This document shows positions 56,690-64,000 of a stretch of DNA of 64,000 nt, piece by piece (position 1 is the stretch's first letter; every line of letters starts with the position of its first letter). The position numbers and the translations under genes are program-made. Source of the stretch: Cytobacillus firmus DS1 (GTDB lineage: Bacteria; Bacillota; Bacilli; Bacillales; Cytobacillaceae). The stretch covers positions 186,001-250,000 of the forward strand of contig NZ_APVL01000001.1 of the NCBI RefSeq assembly GCF_000565285.1. The letters are read 5' to 3'. Under the pieces are notes generated by a model. That model was not told the origin of the DNA. It saw only the letters and a program-made list of their open reading frames with translations, and did no database searches.

Positions 56690-58101
56690 TCACCGAACAG
56701 ATTGTTGACCGGCTTAAAAGCATTATGGGATCAGAAAAGCGCATTCTGCTTGAAAAAGCGGACCTGGTTTCTTATTCATATGATGGCTCATTTGGAGCCT
56801 ATATGCCGGAGATCATCCTGCAGCCGGTTTCGGCTGAGGAAGTGGCAGGCATTGTAAAGCTCGCCAATAAAATGAAAATACCAGTCTATCCAAGAGGCAG
56901 GGGAACGAGCCTGAGCGGAGGACCGCTTCCTGTCCACGGCGGGATGGTCCTTGATTTTTCCAGGTGGACACAGAAGCTGATTATCGACCCGCAAGATACT
57001 GTTGCGATTGTATCTCCAGGTGTCATTACAGCTGATATTGACCGTGAAGCACAGCGGCATGGGCTGATGTATCCGCCAGACCCAAGCAGCTCCCATGTTT
57101 CCACAATCGGAGGGAACCTTGCTGAGAATGCAGGCGGACCACGCGGTTTAAAATACGGGGTAACAAAGGATTATGTGCTTGGTCTGGAGATCGTCACGCC
57201 GGAAGGGGACATCATCCGGACAGGCGGACGGACGGTCAAAAATGTTACAGGCTATGACCTGACGAAGCTGATCGTTGGATCCGAGGGGACGCTGGGTATC
57301 ATCACAGAGGCCACCCTTCAGCTGATTCCAAGACCGCAGGCCACCCAGACGATGATGGTCATATTTGATGACATTATTGATGCCGGAAAAGCGATATCGG
57401 CTGTGCTCACATCTGGCATCCTGCCTTCTAAAATGGAAATCATGGACCAGGCTTCCATCCAGGCCGTGGAAGAGTTTCAGCCAATCGGGCTCCCGACAGA
57501 TGTGGATGCCATTATCCTGATTGAGCTTGATGGCCATCCAATCGCCATAAGGGATGAAAGCGAGCAGGTGAAGCAGGTTTGCCTGGAAGTTGGGGCGAGG
57601 GAAGCCATCATTGCCAGGGATGAAGAATCTGCCGGGAATCTATGGAAAGCGAGAAAACTCGTTTCGCCGGCTATTGTAAGGAAAAAGCCGACGAAAATCT
57701 CAGAAGATGCCACCATTCCAAGGAGCAAGATCCCGGAGATGTTCAGAAGGCTTCAGGAAATTAAAGCAAAATATAAAATCGACTTAGTCGTATTCGGCCA
57801 TGCGGGTGATGGAAATCTGCATCCGAATATCATAACTGATAAGCAGGATAAAGAAGAAATGAAGCGCGTGGAAAAAGCAGTTGCGGAGATTTTTACGGCA
57901 GCGATTGAATTGGGAGGAACACTCTCAGGCGAGCATGGAATCGGGACCATGAAGGCGCCATTTATGGAGATGGAGCTCGGGGAAGCGGGACTGGACATGA
58001 TGAAACGTATGAAAAAAGCTTGGGATCCAAACAACATTATGAATCCGGGCAAAATTTTTCCCGAGACAAAAGGGCAAAAGCTGGTGTTAGTCCATGACTA
58101 G
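56686..58101 (+). CDS. FAD-linked oxidase, GlcD-like subunit
   Basis: 471 residues. FAD-binding type 4 domain: PVYPRGRGTSLSGGPLPVHGGMVLDF (about 66-91) and GNLAENAGGPRGLKYGVTKDY; C-terminal half with GHAGDGNLHPNI and SGEHGIGTMKAPFM. GlcD oxidises glycolate or D-2-hydroxyacids (D-lactate, D-2-hydroxyglutarate). It starts at GTG 56686 inside the GntR stop codon and overlaps the iron-sulfur partner gene by 8 nt. No GlcE is present, as often in Bacilli (YsfC/YsfD type). Confidence 0.93.
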   Translation: MITEQIVDRLKSIMGSEKRILLEKADLVSYSYDGSFGAYMPEIILQPVSAEEVAGIVKLANKMKIPVYPRGRGTSLSGGPLPVHGGMVLDFSRWTQKLIIDPQDTVAIVSPGVITADIDREAQRHGLMYPPDPSSSHVSTIGGNLAENAGGPRGLKYGVTKDYVLGLEIVTPEGDIIRTGGRTVKNVTGYDLTKLIVGSEGTLGIITEATLQLIPRPQATQTMMVIFDDIIDAGKAISAVLTSGILPSKMEIMDQASIQAVEEFQPIGLPTDVDAIILIELDGHPIAIRDESEQVKQVCLEVGAREAIIARDEESAGNLWKARKLVSPAIVRKKPTKISEDATIPRSKIPEMFRRLQEIKAKYKIDLVVFGHAGDGNLHPNIITDKQDKEEMKRVEKAVAEIFTAAIELGGTLSGEHGIGTMKAPFMEMELGEAGLDMMKRMKKAWDPNNIMNPGKIFPETKGQKLVLVHD

Positions 58102-59359
58102 CCAGCTCGCCTATAAAGAAACGTTTGACTGTGTCCAATGCGGCTATTGTCTTCCTGCATGCCCCACATACGCCACCATGGGGAAAGAAAGGCACTCCCC
58201 ACGGGGACGGATCAATCTTGTGCAAATGGCGGCGGAAGGGAAAATAACCATCGATGAAATTACCGAATCGATGGAGCTCTGCCTCGGCTGCCGCGCCTGT
58301 GAGACGGCATGCCCAACCAATGTTCAATATGGAAAAATCCTCGAGTCCTTTAAGCAAGCAAAAGCTGCCGAAGCGAAAGCTCCATTTATGGAGAACATGG
58401 CTCTGCAGAAGGCCTTGCCGAATAAAAAACTGCTGGCAGCCATGAGAGCTTCACTTCGTGCCTATCAAAAAACAGGCATGGATTCGTTTGCCCGCAAAAG
58501 CAAGGCGCTCAGCATTCTTCCCGAACAGCTTCGGGCTTTTGAAGAAGTTGCCCCTGCTGTGGAAATGCCAAATAAACAGCTGAGAACAGGCATCCTGCTG
58601 CCAGAGCGCGAGCGGAAAGCCCGCGTTGCTTTTTTTACAGGCTGTATTATGGATGTGTTTTTTGCCAAAATAAATGACCTCAGCATCAAGCTGCTTCAGC
58701 AGGCCGGCTGCGAAGTCACTGTAATCAAGGAACAGACCTGCTGCGGTGCCCTGCAGAACCATAGCGGAGATACGGGAACATCCAGGAAACTGGCGAAGGA
58801 AAATATTGCAGCATTTGAAAAAGGGAACTTTGATTATGTGGTTAATGCGATTGGCGGCTGCGGTGCGATGCTCGTTGAATATGATCACCTTCTTGCAGAT
58901 GACCCGGAATGGGCAGAGCGTGCCAGGGTGTTCGCACAAAAGAATAAGGATGTAAGTGTAATACTGAACAAACTCGAAATCGATTTCAGCCGGGAAATCT
59001 CAGGTGCTGTGACCTATCAGCCATCCTGCCATCTGTTAAATGTTCAGAAGGTGGCGGATGATCCCGTTCAGCTCCTCGAAAGCATACCAGGCATTACATA
59101 TGTTCCGCTTCCGAAAGGGGATATGTGCTGTGGATCTGCGGGGATTTATAATATTGTCCACTACGAAGAATCCATGGAAATTCTTGATAGCAAAATGGAA
59201 CAAGTCCAAAAAATCTCACCCGATATCATCGTCACGTCCAACCCAGGCTGCCATCTGCAGATGTGCCTCGGGATCAAACGAGAGGGGCTTGAAGACAAGG
59301 TTCGTGTGGTCCATATCATCGAAATACTGGCAGAAGCCTGCGGGATAGATCATAAATAA
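58094..59359 (+). CDS. Iron-sulfur oxidoreductase subunit, GlcF-like
   Basis: 421 residues. Two 4Fe-4S motifs, CVQCGYCLPACPTY (about 12-25) and CLGCRACETACPTNVQYG (about 62-79), then two CCG-type cysteine-rich domains with CCGALQNHSGD, PSCHLLNVQKV and MCCGSAGIYNI. It accepts electrons from the GlcD-like flavoprotein and passes them to quinone. It overlaps the upstream gene by 8 nt. LhgO follows after 18 nt. Confidence 0.94.
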   Translation: MTSQLAYKETFDCVQCGYCLPACPTYATMGKERHSPRGRINLVQMAAEGKITIDEITESMELCLGCRACETACPTNVQYGKILESFKQAKAAEAKAPFMENMALQKALPNKKLLAAMRASLRAYQKTGMDSFARKSKALSILPEQLRAFEEVAPAVEMPNKQLRTGILLPERERKARVAFFTGCIMDVFFAKINDLSIKLLQQAGCEVTVIKEQTCCGALQNHSGDTGTSRKLAKENIAAFEKGNFDYVVNAIGGCGAMLVEYDHLLADDPEWAERARVFAQKNKDVSVILNKLEIDFSREISGAVTYQPSCHLLNVQKVADDPVQLLESIPGITYVPLPKGDMCCGSAGIYNIVHYEESMEILDSKMEQVQKISPDIIVTSNPGCHLQMCLGIKREGLEDKVRVVHIIEILAEACGIDHK

Positions 59360-59377
59360 GAGAAAGGGTGTAGGATC

Positions 59378-60586
59378 ATGTATGATTACATCATTATTGG
59401 CGGGGGCATTGTCGGACTGTCAACAGGAATGGAGCTGCTGAACCGGTTTCCAACGGCAAAAGTGGCTATCCTGGAAAAAGAAAGCCATGTGGCGGCCCAT
59501 CAGACGGGCCATAACAGCGGCGTCATCCATTCGGGGATCTATTATAAGCCTGGAAGCTATAAAGCCAGGCTTGCCAAAAAAGGCAGCGAGTCCATGACGA
59601 ATTTTTGCCATAAGCATGGTCTTGAAGTGGATATATGCGGAAAAGTCATTGTTGCAAGCGAAGAGTTCGAGCTGCCTCTATTGGACGATTTATATCAGCG
59701 CGGTTTAGATAATGGCCTTGGAATCCGCATGATTGACCAGGCTGAGCTGCATGAAATCGAACCGCATGTGAACGGAAAAAAGGCCATCCATGTGCCAATG
59801 GCCGGCATTGTCAATTATAAGCAGGTTTCGGAAAAAATGGCTGAGATCATCACAGAAAAGGGCGGGGACATTTTGCTGAATCATAAGGTATTAGCCATAG
59901 ACGAAACGGCTCAGGAAGTGATCGTCCAGACCAGCAGGGGAGAGGTAAGGGGAGCTTACTATGTAAACTGCGGCGGCCTGCAGTCAGACCGAATCGCCAA
60001 GCTTGCCGGTTTGAAAACAGATGTCAAAATCGTGCCATTCAGGGGCGAGTATTTTATGCTAAAGCCGGAGAAAAGCAGCCTCGTCAAAAATCTGATCTAC
60101 CCTGTGCCAAATCCAAACTTCCCTTTCCTTGGTGTCCACTTTACCCGCATGATTAACGGAGCCATTGATGTGGGTCCAAATGCCGTTCTAAGCTTTAAGC
60201 GGGAAGGATATAAAAAGACGGATCTGAATGTGGCAGACCTGATGGAGGTTGTCGCCTATAAAGGGTTCTGGAAGCTCGCAAAGAAATATATGAAAGAGGG
60301 AGTGGAGGAAATGATCCGCTCAGCATCCAAGGAGCTGTTCATGAAAAATGTCCAGAAGCTTATGCCGGACATCCAGAAGGATGATATTGTTCCCGGGCCG
60401 GCGGGTGTCAGAGCGCAGGCCTTGAAGGACGATGGCTCATTAGTCGATGACTTTTTCATTGTGCCGAGCAAGCGCTCCATTCATGTTTTAAATGCACCAT
60501 CTCCGGCAGCGACAGCATCCATTGAAATTGGGAAAGAAATTGTCAGGAAGATGGACGGAATGTTTAAGATGGAATCAGCTGTTTAA
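59378..60586 (+). CDS. lhgO: L-2-hydroxyglutarate oxidase
   Basis: 402 residues. The FAD-binding IIIGGGIVGLSTGMELLNR (about 4-22) and HQTGHNSGVIHSGIYYKPGSYKARL (about 46-70) are diagnostic of LhgO/L2HGDH; later VPFRGEYFMLKP and GPAGVRAQAL fit too. It oxidises L-2-hydroxyglutarate to 2-oxoglutarate. As last gene of the TRAP-GlcDF operon it suggests that both enantiomers of 2-hydroxyglutarate or similar acids are used. GAAAGGGTGTAGG precedes the ATG. Confidence 0.93.
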   Translation: MYDYIIIGGGIVGLSTGMELLNRFPTAKVAILEKESHVAAHQTGHNSGVIHSGIYYKPGSYKARLAKKGSESMTNFCHKHGLEVDICGKVIVASEEFELPLLDDLYQRGLDNGLGIRMIDQAELHEIEPHVNGKKAIHVPMAGIVNYKQVSEKMAEIITEKGGDILLNHKVLAIDETAQEVIVQTSRGEVRGAYYVNCGGLQSDRIAKLAGLKTDVKIVPFRGEYFMLKPEKSSLVKNLIYPVPNPNFPFLGVHFTRMINGAIDVGPNAVLSFKREGYKKTDLNVADLMEVVAYKGFWKLAKKYMKEGVEEMIRSASKELFMKNVQKLMPDIQKDDIVPGPAGVRAQALKDDGSLVDDFFIVPSKRSIHVLNAPSPAATASIEIGKEIVRKMDGMFKMESAV

Positions 60587-60606
60587 TAAAAAATGGAGAA
60601 TAATTC

Positions 60607-60645
60607 AAATCCCCCTAAACCATAATATGGAATAAGGGGGATTTT
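60607..60645 (+). terminator. Terminator hairpin that also holds the next gene's ribosome site
   Basis: AAATCCCCCT (60607-60616) pairs with AGGGGGATTT (60635-60644), 18-nt loop. The right arm AAGGGGGA is also the only ribosome site of the ATG at 60648. Transcripts reading through from lhgO would have that site sealed, so the next gene is probably translated mainly when the hairpin is not formed. Confidence 0.65.
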
Positions 60646-60647
60646 AA

Positions 60648-61103
60648 ATGAAAGCCACAACTGTGATAAGGCTGATGCACCTGGTCATACCCTGGCTGAC
60701 CATCGTTTTTCTGCCTAAAAAGTCATTCAAAAAATTTTCAACCGTTTCGGTTTTTGCAGGTATTTTAGTGTTGATTTTAAGCACACTGGCTATACCCTTT
60801 AAATGGTGGACTGTGGAAGGGGGGCACTTCAAGAAACTGCTCAATGATCTAACCTTCATACTGGGTCCATTTTTTATCGGGACTCTTTGGATCTTCCATT
60901 TCACCTTCGGCAGTTTCAAGAAGTACCTGGCAGTAAATGCAATCATGAATCTGGTATTTGCATACCCGTTAAATTACTTGTATCAAAGGTTTAACTTATA
61001 CAGGCTCGTAAAATTTAAGCCCATCCATATTTTCCTGTTCTTTACCTCTTACGCATGGATTATTTACGGGTACCAGGAATTCTTTCATAGAAATAACAGG
61101 TGA
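60648..61103 (+). CDS. Small polytopic membrane protein (CBO0543-like)
   Basis: 151 residues with four to five hydrophobic segments (VIPWLTIVFLP, VFAGILVLILSTLAIPFKWW, FILGPFFIGTLWIFHFTFG, YLAVNAIMNLVFAYPLNYLY, HIFLFFTSYAWIIYG). The layout recalls the CBO0543-like protein at 35725, but I cannot assign a family with certainty. Function unknown. Translation may be hampered by the hairpin over its ribosome site. Confidence 0.65.
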   Translation: MKATTVIRLMHLVIPWLTIVFLPKKSFKKFSTVSVFAGILVLILSTLAIPFKWWTVEGGHFKKLLNDLTFILGPFFIGTLWIFHFTFGSFKKYLAVNAIMNLVFAYPLNYLYQRFNLYRLVKFKPIHIFLFFTSYAWIIYGYQEFFHRNNR

Positions 61104-61107
61104 AAAT

Positions 61108-61135
61108 AGCCGTTTCCATCAAGGAACGGCTTTTC
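61108..61135. terminator. Intrinsic terminator between convergent genes
   Basis: GCCGTT (61109-61114) pairs with AACGGC (61125-61130), with a further CC/GG pair after a bulge, followed by TTTTCAT. It lies between the convergent genes ending at 61103 and 61141. Confidence 0.75.
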
Positions 61136-61140
61136 ATCTA

Positions 61141-61785
61141 TCAGCATTCTCCATTATGACACTCGACTCCAATCACACGGAAGCCATTTGCGTCCAGTTC
61201 TTTCTTGATTTTATCTAAAGTTTCTTCTGTTGTATCCTTTGGCAATGTAAAAAGGATACGGCGGATCAGACTGACATGGAAGTTGGATGAATCCAATGAG
61301 ATGACTCCCTGGATATCGCTGTACTTACTGATAATACTGCTTATCTTTTTCAATGTTCCCTGTGTGCCATAGCTGCCCACAGTCAGCGTATAGCTTCCGC
61401 GGTTCAGTCCCCACGCTTCCTCCAGCAGCTCCAGTACGGCCGCATGTGTCAGCAATCCGACAAACTGCCCCTGGTCATTTTCAACCGGAAGATAAGGATA
61501 TCTCTTCAGCGTGAAAAAGGCTTTCATGAAGGAGTCATCCTCATCAATTATGGTCTGCTGGTCTTTAGCAAGTGCCGTAATCGGATCATCCAAAGAATGA
61601 TTCTCCTTGTATTCTAAAATATCAACCTTATAAATATTGCCGGCAAACTTTGTATGTGCCGCATCCAGTATAGGGACACAGCGGTAGCCAGTTTTATTTA
61701 AAAACTGCAGTGCCTGTTCCAAGTTAAAGGTTTCATCACAAAACCGGACATCTTTTTTCTCAACCATCTGATGGCGAATCAGCAT
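61141..61785 (-). CDS. CBS-pair and ACT-like domain protein (CbpA-like)
   Basis: 214 residues. Two CBS motifs (about 5-65, GYRCVPILDAAHTKFAGNIYKVDIL; about 75-130, RYPYLPVENDQGQFVGLLTHAAVLELL) and a C-terminal ACT-like domain (about 140-210, GSYTLTVGSYGTQGTLKKISSIISKYSDIQGVISLD). This domain order is that of the c-di-AMP-binding protein CbpA and of AcuB. Ligand binding (c-di-AMP, AMP) is inferred from the family only. It ends in a CHNGEC tail. GGAGGATGC precedes the ATG on the minus strand. Confidence 0.82.
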   Translation of the reverse strand: MLIRHQMVEKKDVRFCDETFNLEQALQFLNKTGYRCVPILDAAHTKFAGNIYKVDILEYKENHSLDDPITALAKDQQTIIDEDDSFMKAFFTLKRYPYLPVENDQGQFVGLLTHAAVLELLEEAWGLNRGSYTLTVGSYGTQGTLKKISSIISKYSDIQGVISLDSSNFHVSLIRRILFTLPKDTTEETLDKIKKELDANGFRVIGVECHNGEC

Positions 61786-61903
61786 ACGAGCATCCTCCTT
61801 TACCCCTAACCTTCTCTATTCTATGCCGGTGCCTTTTCGGCAATGATAAGAAATTAAGTGAATCCCCCTCCGAAAACTTGTAAAATAAGAAAAAGCCATC
61901 ATC

Positions 61904-62569
61904 ATGAAAGGTGCTGAAAAGAACGTGGAAAGCATTACAGTTGTATCGCTGCTGGATGTAATTGGAGAGCTGTTTTCAGATGAGATTTCCATAGCGGTTT
62001 CCAATACGAGTGAATATATCTATTACCGGCCGAGCAAGCGCATCGATTTGAAAATAAGGCCGGGGGACATGGTAAAGGAAGGGACCATTGCCTATAAGGC
62101 TTTAGGGACACAGCAAAGAGTGTCGGAGTTTATTGACCGAGATGTATTTGGTGTTCCGTATCACGGCATGGCCGTGCCTTTTTTGCATGACGGGAAGCTT
62201 GAGGGCTGTGTAACCGCCATTTTTCCGGCTCTGACGGACGGCAAATCGGTTGTGACGATGAAAACGAATGATGGCTGGATTCCGATTCCTTTTTCCGAGG
62301 TTGTTTACCTTGAGGCAAAGGATAAAAAGACCTATGTACATACTGGCGGGCATTCAGGTACCCATAAATATTCGCTTCAGGATTTTGAGTATTCACTGCC
62401 GAAGGACAGTTTCATCCGCTGTCACCGCTCATTCATTGTAAATGTCAATCAAATCAAGGAAATCTTTCCTGATACCCATTCCACCTTTCTCCTCGTCATG
62501 AAAAATGGGGACCGGGTGCCTGTCAGCCAGTCCTATTCCAGCTATTTCAGGAAAATGCTCGGTTTTTAG
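61904..62569 (+). CDS. LytTR DNA-binding domain regulator
   Basis: 221 residues. The N-terminal half (about 10-105) looks PAS-like (ELFSDEISIAVSNTSEYIYYRPSKRIDLKIRPGD). The C-terminal LytTR domain (about 118-218) is clear: IPFSEVVYLEAKDKKTYVHT, LPKDSFIRCHRSFIVNVNQIKEI and GDRVPVSQSYSSYFRKML. There is no receiver domain, so it is a one-component regulator. Immediate neighbour of a CoA-transferase gene, which it probably activates through the dyad at 62611-62641. The ribosome site is GAAAGGTGC. Confidence 0.88.
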   Translation: MKGAEKNVESITVVSLLDVIGELFSDEISIAVSNTSEYIYYRPSKRIDLKIRPGDMVKEGTIAYKALGTQQRVSEFIDRDVFGVPYHGMAVPFLHDGKLEGCVTAIFPALTDGKSVVTMKTNDGWIPIPFSEVVYLEAKDKKTYVHTGGHSGTHKYSLQDFEYSLPKDSFIRCHRSFIVNVNQIKEIFPDTHSTFLLVMKNGDRVPVSQSYSSYFRKMLGF

Positions 62570-62610
62570 AAAATTCTTTCTGTTTCAGCTGTGAAATTTG
62601 CTGTTTTATC

Positions 62611-62641
62611 GGAATTTTCCGTAAGATAACCGGAAAATTCC
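62611..62641. promoter_or_regulatory. Perfect 11-bp inverted repeat upstream of the CoA-transferase gene
   Basis: GGAATTTTCCG (62611-62621) and CGGAAAATTCC (62631-62641), 9-bp spacer, centre-to-centre 20 bp. No T-run follows, so it is not a terminator. It lies 59 nt before the start codon and directly upstream of where a promoter should be (TAGAAT at 62662-62667 as weak -10). Candidate binding site for the LytTR regulator. Confidence 0.6.
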
Positions 62642-62699
62642 TGGCTCCCTCTTTATCCGGGTAGAATGATTACATATATCTTGAGAGGGGATGAGCATC

Positions 62700-64000
62700 A
62701 TGGAGAAACATTTAGAACGGATTCGCGACAGCCGCCTGCATGACCGGGTAGTTACACCGGAAAAAGCAGCATCCTGGATACAGAATGGGATGACCCTTGG
62801 GTTAAGCGGATTTACCCGTGCGGGTGATGTGAAAGCGGTGCCATTTGCGCTAGCGGACCGTGCCAAACATGAGAGCTTTAAAGTAAATGTCTACACGGGT
62901 GCTTCTTTGGGATCTGATGTGGATAAGCTTTTTGCGGAAGCCGGGATTTTGGGAAAAAGGCTGCCATTTCAGGCCGATCCGACTATGAGAAAAGGGATTA
63001 ACCAGGGGGATTTTCTGTTTGTCGATCAGCATTTATCCCACACGGCAGAGCTTATCCGCGCCAATGTTATGGATCCTATTGATTTCGCTATTTTGGAAGC
63101 GGTTTCTATTTCAGAGGAAGGGCTGATCATTCCGTCTACTTCTATCGGAAACTCGCTGTCTTTTGCGGAAAATGCGAGACATATCATTGTTGAAATCAAT
63201 TTGGCCCAATCTACACAGCTGGAAGGATTGCATGATTTATATGAACCTGGCAGGCAGGGGGAGCGGAATCCGATCCCGCTGAAGAAAGCTGACGACCGTA
63301 TCGGTGCTCCGGGAATTAAAGTGGATCTGGATAAGGTGAGGGGTATCGTATTCACGAATCAGCAGGATTCTCCGTCGACAATCGTGCCGCCGGATGAAGA
63401 AACCGCCATTATGGCACAGCATCTGCTGCAATTTCTCCGCGGGGAAATTGCAGCAGGGAGGCTGACAAATAGCCTGGCACCACTGCAGTCAGGTATCGGG
63501 TCGGTGGCGAATGCTGTGCTTTATGGAATGCTTGATTCTGAGTTTGATAATCTGGAAGTCTATTCAGAAGTGCTGCAGGATGCGGTATTTGATTTGATGG
63601 ATGCCGGAAAGGTGAAATTTGCATCCTGCTGTTCTATCACTCTATCAGATGAAAAAATGAAAGAAGTTTTCACGAACTTTGACCGGTACAGGGACCGTTT
63701 AATCATGCGTCCGCAGGAGATTTCCAACAATCCTGAAATCATCCGCCGCCTCGGCCTGATTTCGATCAATACAGCACTGGAGCTTGATATTTATGGAAAC
63801 GTGAACTCCACCCATGTCCTTGGAACGAAAATGATGAATGGGATCGGCGGATCCGGCGATTTTGCCAGAAATGCGCGGCTGGCGATCTTCGTGACAAAAT
63901 CCATTGCCAAAGACAGCAAGATTTCAAGCATCGTCCCGTTTGTCTCCCATGTCGACCACACCGAGCATGATGTCGATGTCATTGTGACAGAACAGGGCTA
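62700..64000 (+). CDS. Acetyl-CoA hydrolase/succinate:CoA-transferase family protein, 3' truncated by window end
   Basis: 433 residues are visible from ATG 62700 (GAGAGGGG 9 nt upstream; ATG 62691 directly abuts that site) and the frame is still open at the window end. The full protein should be about 500 residues. GMTLGLSGFTRAGDVKAVP at the start, LAPLQSGIGSVANAV, VYSEVLQD with the presumed catalytic Glu, and GNVNSTHVLGTKMMNGIGGSGDF are typical of the Cat1/AarC/ScpC family, which moves CoA between acetate, succinate or propionate. Control by the divergent-context LytTR regulator upstream is likely. Confidence 0.93.
   Translation, partial: MEKHLERIRDSRLHDRVVTPEKAASWIQNGMTLGLSGFTRAGDVKAVPFALADRAKHESFKVNVYTGASLGSDVDKLFAEAGILGKRLPFQADPTMRKGINQGDFLFVDQHLSHTAELIRANVMDPIDFAILEAVSISEEGLIIPSTSIGNSLSFAENARHIIVEINLAQSTQLEGLHDLYEPGRQGERNPIPLKKADDRIGAPGIKVDLDKVRGIVFTNQQDSPSTIVPPDEETAIMAQHLLQFLRGEIAAGRLTNSLAPLQSGIGSVANAVLYGMLDSEFDNLEVYSEVLQDAVFDLMDAGKVKFASCCSITLSDEKMKEVFTNFDRYRDRLIMRPQEISNNPEIIRRLGLISINTALELDIYGNVNSTHVLGTKMMNGIGGSGDFARNARLAIFVTKSIAKDSKISSIVPFVSHVDHTEHDVDVIVTEQG

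Overview
The window reads as chromosomal DNA of a low-to-mid GC Bacillaceae (Bacillus sensu lato, in the style of Cytobacillus or Mesobacillus). The evidence is the AGGAGG-type ribosome binding sites, frequent TTG/GTG starts, intrinsic terminators after most operons, a sigma-B-type promoter, and families such as HtpX, YuzA/DUF378, DUF1836, DUF3231, AadK-type ANT(6) and SwrC-like RND pumps. No rRNA, tRNA, CRISPR array, phage or intact transposase was found. The genus is inference.

Layout. 1-1.0 kb: end of an FtsX-type ABC exporter operon. 1.2-11.9 kb: a catabolic island with a sigma-54 activator, a textbook -24/-12 promoter preceded by three 10-bp-spaced repeats, two DUF917 + hydantoinase-A-like gene pairs, an Asp/Glu/hydantoin racemase, an NCS1 permease and an M19 dipeptidase. 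Two related terminator-plus-repeat units flank it. 12.1-17.5 kb: tryptophan catabolism to anthranilate (TetR regulator, kynU, kynB, kynA, NSS transporter). 17.5-28.3 kb: an RsbR-like STAS protein behind a sigma-B-like promoter, a methyltransferase, htpX, small regulators, a MacB-like ABC exporter, a DUF819 remnant and an NCS2 permease. 28.3-36.6 kb: ANT(6)-like enzyme, acyl-CoA ligase and acyl-CoA dehydrogenase around a MerR regulator, a TipAS-type MerR regulator and a very Cys-rich small protein. 36.8-39.9 kb: RND pump. 40.5-42.6 kb: a four-gene sensory operon with a CarH-like cobalamin domain and a PAS-STAS protein. 43.8-60.6 kb: a second catabolic region (BenE transporter, GAF/PucR-type regulator, aldehyde dehydrogenase, HIBADH-type reductase, DUF3100 permease pair, M20 amidohydrolase, TAXI-TRAP transporter, FadR-type regulator, GlcD/GlcF-like oxidase, LhgO). 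61-64 kb: CBS-ACT protein, LytTR regulator and a CoA-transferase cut by the window end.

The most unusual signal lies between genes. Many gaps carry degenerate direct-repeat arrays whose unit differs from locus to locus but whose period is either about 20-21 bp or about 52 bp, that is near two or five helical turns. A separate multi-hairpin element occurs twice (19.2 and 36.7 kb) with pairing maintained despite sequence change. The most interesting gene sets are the DUF917/HyuA island and the B12-domain/STAS operon, which looks like a light- or cobalamin-responsive input to stress signalling. Functions are assigned from recognised motifs by eye; no database search was run.
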